From contig NW_019775467.1 of assembly GCF_001039355.2 (NCBI RefSeq), forward strand, positions 91,073-123,477: a DNA stretch of 32,405 bases, read 5' to 3'. The notes beneath the pieces are model-generated. The model saw only the letters and a list, made by a program, of their open reading frames with translations, was not told the DNA's origin and searched no databases. The stretch comes from Lingula anatina. Its lineage: Eukaryota; Brachiopoda; Lingulata; Lingulida; Lingulidae. Shown here piece by piece: positions 27,401-32,405 of this stretch; the stretch's first letter is position 1; every line of letters starts with the position of its first letter. The translations under genes were made by a program, and so were the position numbers.

Positions 27401-30400
27401 GGCACAGAAGGACTCTGAGTGAGAAAAGGCAAGCATGTTTCATCGGGGTCAAAAGTGGCATGACTTTTGTGTCTCTGGTTTCTTAAACTTTTTGGGCTAT
27501 GGGCTTTGGAGGCACACTGTTGCTTTGCTGAAGGACTACCAATGGGTGTTCTGGGCTTTTTAAACTGTTCCCTTGGTGGTGTATTTTCATCGACTTCTTT
27601 ATGTATCACAGCAGAGGGACTGTCTTGCTCAGCATCACCACCTACATTTGAAATCACTGCAGAGCTTTCTTTGTTTACATGTACAGAGCTACTGCTTTCA
27701 ACACGGTGGCTTTCTTGTAGTGATAATTTTAATGCTAGGTCCAAATCATCCTCTTCTTCATTCTTCTTGGCATCTGCCAGAGATTCCAAGATAGCCTTCT
27801 TCAAATCCTCTTCCTCAAATTTACCAGCTTCAGATTTGAGAACGCCACCATTATAATTTGCTAGACTGGACACTGGGATCTTCTTCGGTGAGAAGAAGCC
27901 CTGGGTCAAAGTAGACTGACGGAGCAGCTTCCGTTCTTCTTTTTTCTGATTTTTCCTCATATGGTTTGGAGAGCTCGGTGGAGACACACTGAAAGGTACT
28001 TCTAACATCTGTAGTCTCTTTGATCTCCTCTTAACAAACTTCTCTTGGTTCTGCTCTTGAGCTTTTGGTCGAGTTCTTTCATCGTCTTCTCCATCAATTC
28101 CTTCAAATCTGCGAGACGGCCCTAAAGTTTGTTGAGACTTGGACTGAGGCGCGCTAACTCCTGATTCTATGAAAAGTCTAGTTTTACCACCAGGTGGAGA
28201 CAATGTCCTTTCACCATCAGGCAATTTTGACTTTTTCTGTCCTGGTTTCCAGCCACGTTTTAAATTGGCAATATTCTTAAACATTAGAGGTGACTCTTCG
28301 CTTTCATACCCCTCAATCCCNATTGTTGAGACTTGGACTGAGTTGCGCTAACTCCTGATTCTATGAAAAGTCTAGTTTTACCACCAGGTGGAGACAATGT
28401 CCTTTCACCATCAGGCAATTTTGACTTTTTCTGTCCTGGTTTCCAACCACGTTTTAAATTGGCAATATTCTTAAACATTAGAGGTGACTCTTCGCTTTCA
28501 TACCCCTCAATCCCTGGGGACAGTTTTTTGCCTCTAGTGAATGGTGATCCGTATTGCCTATGTGGCTGATCCACAGCCACTTGACCATGATCATCATCAT
28601 CATCAAACAAAGCTGGAGATTTGACATCATCTGGACCATCGGTGGTGTTCTGTTTGCCAAATATTGGAGAGGCAGGTATTTCTGAGTCAATTTCATCATT
28701 GCTGCTGCAGTGGCGCACAAGTCTCATAGCTTTTCTTTGGGAGTTGGCAGATTTCTTTTCAGACTCCAATTCATTCTCAGTCACAGTTTGTCTCTTATCT
28801 TTGGAATTATGTTCATCCCTTTTAGAAAGCAACTCGTTGCCATGGTTATATATCTCCTGATTTTGATTGCCTTGGTTACAGTTGATTTGGCTACGGTTCC
28901 CATGACCACTGGCACTGCTGACTTTTCCTTCACCTCTACAACCATTTTCTTCTTCATTTATGCCCAAATCTGATAACAGTCCACCTTCAACAATGCTGTT
29001 ACCAATGGGGGAAGAGGTAAAGACATTTTGGGGATGTCCGCCATATTGTTTTCTGTGGATTCGGGGTTCCACAGGGGTGCTGGCATGAGGGGGAGAAGGG
29101 GGGCTAACAACACTGTGATCAAATAGATTATCACCATCACTTCTTTTCATTTTGTAACCATGGCTTTGTGTCTCCTTTTGTTCGTAGACCTCGTTGATTG
29201 GTTTAACTGTCTTCCTGGTAATAGAGCTCTTGGTATATCTGTCTTCTTCATTGGTAAGGCAATGATTGGTAATGGTGGCATCCTGCTGTGTGTACTCATT
29301 ATAAATGCATTTGGTGGAATTCTTGCCATTGTCCTTAGCAATACCATCTTGACTGTTGTCTGGATTGGACTTAACGTCATCATCACCATCTTGGTCTTCA
29401 ATATTGACAGTTTCTGGAACCCTTGTTACCAAGGTCTGGATACCTTCCTCACTAGGACTTGTTCTGTCTGTCAATCTATGAAAAGACTTACTTTGTTCTG
29501 GTTTTTGCCCTCTTCTATCCCTTTTATGTTTTGCTACCATCTGAACATCCTCTTCTGAGCCCAAAGCAGTAGATTCAAGAGTGTTTCCCAACTCATCACC
29601 AAAATTTTTCTTCTCTGTTTCAGTTTCAGTGGCAATGACCTTTCTGTTTTCAAGGTCATGTGAGAGGTCAAGGTTATGAGATGTCTCTAGTGTGGAGCAT
29701 TCTGGGATTGTCTCTTCTGGCCAAGTCTCTACTGCCAAAACTTTTTGAGGTTTTCTTCTCTGAGTTTCATCCTCCTCAGGTCCTTTCAGTATGATGTCTT
29801 TAACTGAAATATGTTCATTGAAACTTTCATCAATGGGATCGATTAGGTCAAAAGCACATGTCTCTGGCGCCAAGATTTTTTGTGTCTTTAAGAACTGCGT
29901 TTCTCCCTCTCTGAGATCCTTGGTCAAAATGTCTCCAACAGTGGCCCCAAGAGAAGTTGGTTTCTTAGCTGTAGCAAGGCTTTTCTGGCTTTGGTTGATG
30001 CACGTTGCATTTTGGGATGAACTTTCATCATCGATACTTGGTCTCATCTTTTTGGAATCTACCTGTGGGTCCTGAAAGACAATTTAAGCAAAGATGGAAA
30101 ATTCCCAATTATGTCATTATCAAAATTACAGGAGACTTAAAGGTACATACGAACCGAGCATCGGTGGAGCGTGGATTCTGAGTAACACATATAAACCACT
30201 TCTACTAGATTCTTATATGACTCAAATAAATTCGACATGCCAAGGGATAAACTGAATAGATCACTCAATCAGCCATAAAAGACCTTTAGACTGCTCCTTT
30301 CTTTAAATTTTTGGTTGTAAATTTAACCTACTTTCGTGACCTACTTTCCTGCCCCATTGACATACAGCTTAGAATTCCAGCAGAAAAATCCGTTCAAACA

Positions 30401-31951
30401 TCTTTTTCGGGTAAAATTAAACAATGCCTTTTGGTAATTCTCTTAGTTATACTACTTGAAACTATATGCTGGCATTTGGTTGGTTTTTGTGACAAAAAAT
30501 TGACTTTGTATGCATCTTTAATACAAATATGACAGACTTTTGGCTATCAAAGATGATGCCCATAACATTCATTTGCAAATATACAACTTTGCTTTTATTA
30601 TCCTTCAATTACTCATACGTCGCTACATGCAAATAAGTTATATCTACCAACACAGTATCTTCACTGTTGCCTTATTGTCTCCTCTTTGGGTGCTTGAAAT
30701 TTGTTTCATACTTAATACCGCGTTAAAGACCCCATTCAGAACAGCCGAGTAATTAGCCAATGGCCCAAATATGGCGACACACTAAAAAGTTTGTTATCTA
30801 TTCCTTATCCACAAGTATACATTGAATAGATTCTCCGTGTGGATTGCGTAACAAGCCATCAAGTGGGACGGCCATATTTGATCCATGGATCAGTTGGCCT
30901 GTTGTTCTGAATGCAGCCATAGTCTCTTTGAGGCAATTCAATTTAAAAGCAATAAGTATACCTCTTTGTATCTGGTTCTCTTCTGTCCCCTCAGTTTCAG
31001 TATTGCTCTCCGTGACCCAGCCTCTTCCTGGGGACTGGTGTCACTCTGCTCACTTGTAATTTTGTCCTCCTTTTCTGAAGAGTCAATTTCCTTCTGGCAC
31101 AAGCTGCACTTCGTGTTTCTGTAAGATAAAGTAAAATAATTATTTTCTACAGAAAATAATAAATCAATCAATCAACTGATTAAATGCTGACAATAGCCAT
31201 GATGATAATAATTAAAATAGTGATTATTCACAATTCACTCAATTTTTCAGATTAATTATTTGGGTAAAAAAATAAAGGATTGAGTATGAAAATTCTGTAA
31301 AATTGATATCATTATCTTATTATTAAAAAGCATTATATGATTTCAATACGCCATGTACAGACATTTCAGTGTGTTTGCCAGTAAAGAAATACATGTTCCA
31401 ATACCAGACCACACATCATGGGGAAAAAGAGGTTTAAGGGGTTAATTGTAACATTAAGTGCAAAACACAGGACGTACTAGTAATCATTTGCTCATTAGCT
31501 CATAGAAAAATAAAGTCTGATGTTTTTTTAGTGTTCTCTTCTTGAATAAGTTCTTTTTTTCAAAAAATTTTGAGAAAGTAAAAATACTGTGAAATCGGGA
31601 GGCAAGCGGTTTACTAAAAAAATTAGCAAACCGTCCAGCCATAAAATTGGACGTTACCTAATCGAAAAAAAAAAAAAAAAATAGGGGCGGTGACAACATA
31701 CCTAAGTATTTGCTATTTAGTAATATATATGACTGTACAGATTTGCTTTATCTGTGAATACGAATGGTGTTGCATTGGCTTTTACCTAAATCTGTGCTCT
31801 ACTTGGACCAGTTTCTCCTGCAGTAGAAGATTATCCAGCTTTTGTTTCTTATAACTTTTGTAAAGCTCACTCATCTTCCACTTCAGGCGCTCCATCATTT
31901 TGACAGCATTTTCGTACTCGGTCTTGTATTGAGTCGCCTCTTTGTGGTGGC
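24347..31951 (-). CDS. RBBP8: RBBP8/CtIP, DNA-end resection factor (5' end outside window)
   Basis: CtIP works with MRE11-RAD50-NBS1 in the nucleus to start resection of double-strand breaks for homologous recombination. Seven exons are visible (in transcript order 31951-31786, 31118-30962, 30071-26817, 26467-26413, 26016-25914, 25628-25481, 24426-24347) and give ~1255 residues once a duplicated assembly segment is discounted; human CtIP is 897. In order: the coiled coil that precedes the N-terminal CxxC (KCSLC); a long SQ/TQ-rich disordered region with a BRCA1-type SPIF motif, a PCNA-box-like RQSTLTQGFF and two ubiquitin-interacting motifs; then the Sae2/CtIP C-terminal domain with VVRKRDDRRKL, CPEC, CSRHR, PPSTPPHFW (the CDK site equivalent to human T847) and GFPDTQ (the human T859 ATR-type site). 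The C-terminal exon order and the CKERGYIRE junction align with human CMERGYIKE. The initiating exons lie beyond 32405. Confidence 0.93.
24631..24845. mobile_element. Foldback MITE, GATCGATCTA family, copy 3
   Basis: CCACATTCCCACAGATTT and the complement of ATCTCTGGGAATGCG form the ends; the inside has GAGTCTCACTAGATTACTGT and GGGGGTAATTAACTGTCG. It lies in the last RBBP8 intron, in the same orientation as copy 2. Confidence 0.8.
25100..25500 (-). repeat. 27-bp minisatellite carrying splice-donor copies
   Basis: About 14 units, in gene orientation TGTAAGGAAAGAGGTAAGGC followed by ATAGGAG. The first unit overlaps the end of the RBBP8 exon and its donor; later units repeat GAG|GTAAGG. The far edge (about 25121-25131) also contains GACACCCAGGA, found otherwise only at the exon end. 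Units nearest the exon are the most regular. Confidence 0.9.
25481..25628 (-). CDS. RBBP8: RBBP8 exon: Sae2/CtIP domain, CSRHR and CDK site
   Basis: Encodes YFKDMNLTAEEKRERAKQ, CSRHR, PPSTPPHFWDIGFPDTQ and ECKERG. The donor used here is AAAGAG|GTAAGG at 25480, because it yields CKERGYIRE, matching human CMERGYIKE. A second GTAAGG 12 bases earlier (25492) would remove four residues in frame. Confidence 0.9.
25914..26016 (-). CDS. RBBP8: RBBP8 exon: Sae2/CtIP domain, first part
   Basis: Encodes GPAYKYVDVVRKRDDRRKL and FDCPECEE, matching human VVRKKEERRKL and CKECE. The donor is GAAGAG|GTACAA, phase 0. Confidence 0.93.
26413..26467 (-). CDS. RBBP8: RBBP8 exon before the Sae2 domain
   Basis: A 55-base exon after ATACCCTTCCAG encodes DVSDSQPQDANLLDDSFDR, resembling the human LEDMFDRTT segment. 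The donor is GACAG|GTATGT, phase 2. Confidence 0.78.
26817..30071 (-). CDS. RBBP8: RBBP8 large central exon (with assembly duplication)
   Basis: Starts after TTGTCTTTCAG with DPQVDSKKM and leaves at GAAAG|GTATAT, phase 1. As given it is 3255 bases and frameshifted at the single N (28321). Discounting one 194-base duplicate leaves 3061 bases, which restores entry phase 0 and exit phase 1. It encodes the disordered centre: two ETQ...QKxLAxET repeats near the start, IPASPIFGK (28651-28680), RQSTLTQGFF (about 27880-27921) and tandem UIMs (27709-27816). The Ser/Thr-Gln-rich text suits ATM/ATR substrates. Confidence 0.88.
27709..27816 (-). other. RBBP8: Tandem ubiquitin-interacting motifs encoded in RBBP8
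   Basis: EEEDLKKAILESLADA and EDDLDLALKLSLQES both fit the UIM consensus (acidic cluster, hydrophobic, invariant Ala, two residues, hydrophobic, Ser). The invariant alanines are 20 residues apart with an acidic linker. Confidence 0.8.
27880..27921 (-). other. RBBP8: PIP-box-like motif encoded in RBBP8
   Basis: RQSTLTQGFFSPKK has Q, L and FF as in PCNA-binding boxes but with one extra residue before FF. It falls where human CtIP has RQVTLYEALKTIP, within its replication-focus targeting region. Confidence 0.6.
28129..28514. other. Single-N join with ~192-base duplicated flanks
   Basis: 28129-28320 and 28323-28514 are almost identical (differences near 28153 and 28253), separated by an N at 28321. 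Each encodes the same MFKNIANLKRGWKPGQKK stretch. The offset (194) is not a multiple of three and breaks the RBBP8 frame. It is best explained as two unmerged, probably allelic, contig ends. Confidence 0.9.
30726..30919. mobile_element. Foldback MITE, CATTCAGAACAG family, copy 3
   Basis: Ends CCCCATTCAGAACAG and TTGTTCTGAATGC, with CAAATATGGCG and GGGACGGCCATATTTGATCC blocks. It lies in an RBBP8 intron, ending about 40 bases from the downstream side of the CxxC exon. Confidence 0.75.
30962..31118 (-). CDS. RBBP8: RBBP8 exon: CxxC zinc motif
   Basis: Encodes RNTKCSLCQKEIDSSEKE; CSLC lies where human CtIP has CDRC directly after the coil. The rest is acidic, then basic (KLRGQKRTRYKE). The donor is AAAGAG|GTATAC, phase 0. 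Confidence 0.82.
31786..31951 (-). CDS. RBBP8: RBBP8 exon: N-terminal coiled coil
   Basis: After TTTGAATTACAG, encodes a charged helix (YENAVKMMERLKWKMSELYK and on to LLLQEKLVQVEHRF) with heptad-like hydrophobics, matching the CtIP tetramer/dimer coil before the CxxC. It enters with two bases of a split codon and leaves in phase 2 at TTTAG|GTAAAA. Confidence 0.85.
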
Positions 31952-32212
31952 CTGTAATTCAAAATTGATATTCAAATCAAAATAATATCTATATAAATTC
32001 AAATCGAAACAACATTATTTCAATTAAATTTTATTTTATCAAATAAATATACATTAAATGACAGTGTGAAATGGTAAGTATGAAATGTAAGTAAATAGAC
32101 AACATATATGGATATTTAGGGAAATTAAGAAACAGGCAAATACAAAAATAAAGTTACACAGTTCAGTTACACAAGTAACTTGTTAATGCTGCAAAACAAA
32201 GACACACCCCAG

Positions 32213-32405
32213 TGGAACAACAGACCCTGTGGTACTCCCTCCAACCCTGTGGTACTCTCCCCAACCCTGTGGTGCCCCCCCCCCCCAACACCGTGGTACT
32301 CCCCCAACCCTGTGGTACTCCTCTCAACCCTGTGGTGCCCTCCCCAACCCTGTGGTACTCTCCCCAACACAGTGGTGCCCCCCCCAAACCCTGTGGTACT
32401 CCCCC
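32213..32405. repeat. ~20-bp minisatellite at window edge
   Basis: Nine units of AACCCTGTGGTACTCTCCCC with C-run length and TAC/GCC variation, continuing past the edge. It lies in an RBBP8 intron, by the exon order. Confidence 0.95.

Noticed and set aside
27467-27856. A 129-residue + strand frame with many cysteines
   Set aside because: It is the shadow of the RBBP8 large exon on the other strand; the minus-strand frame has recognisable motifs and this one none.
32163-32387. Gly/Val-rich minus-strand frames at the right edge
   Set aside because: They are translations of the ~20-bp minisatellite and show no other content.

Overview
This is animal nuclear DNA, most likely from a marine invertebrate deuterostome (a hemichordate, echinoderm or amphioxus-type genome; the exact group is a guess). 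The reasons are GT-AG introns with conserved phases, AT-rich non-coding DNA packed with short inverted-repeat transposons, microsatellites, and two genes with clear vertebrate relatives. There is no operon structure and nothing bacterial.

Three genes can be built exon by exon with consistent reading phase. (1) On the + strand, 3276-6993, a complete five-exon hydroxylysine kinase gene (HYKK, 397 residues). (2) On the + strand, 14947-22495, a nine-exon gene for a 334-residue secreted, cysteine-rich, heavily sequon-bearing protein of an unnamed invertebrate family (hallmark DPDGDxVRCRWA ... EDFP ... PLSKVPLQ). (3) On the - strand, from the right edge down to 24347, seven exons of RBBP8/CtIP, the DNA-end-resection partner of MRE11-RAD50-NBS1; its N-terminal exons lie beyond the window. 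Genes 2 and 3 converge, with about 1.85 kb between their stop codons. The three genes share no obvious pathway.

Layout: 1-3275, intergenic with foldback elements and a two-copy tandem repeat; 3276-6993, HYKK; 6994-14946, a repeat-rich intergenic stretch with a TTAA-type element, a ~980-bp long inverted repeat, a transposase-like HTH remnant and a diverged tandem array; 14947-22495, the secreted-protein gene, whose first intron holds the only large gap (16071-16282); 22496-24346, intergenic with two more elements; 24347-32405, RBBP8 and a terminal minisatellite.

The most notable observations are: tandem ubiquitin-interacting motifs and a PCNA-box-like motif inside the RBBP8 protein; two tandem arrays built from working splice junctions, an acceptor in gene 2 and a donor in RBBP8, plus a third that repeats the bases around the RBBP8 stop codon; and two single-N joins flanked by duplicated sequence, one of which falsely frameshifts the large RBBP8 exon.
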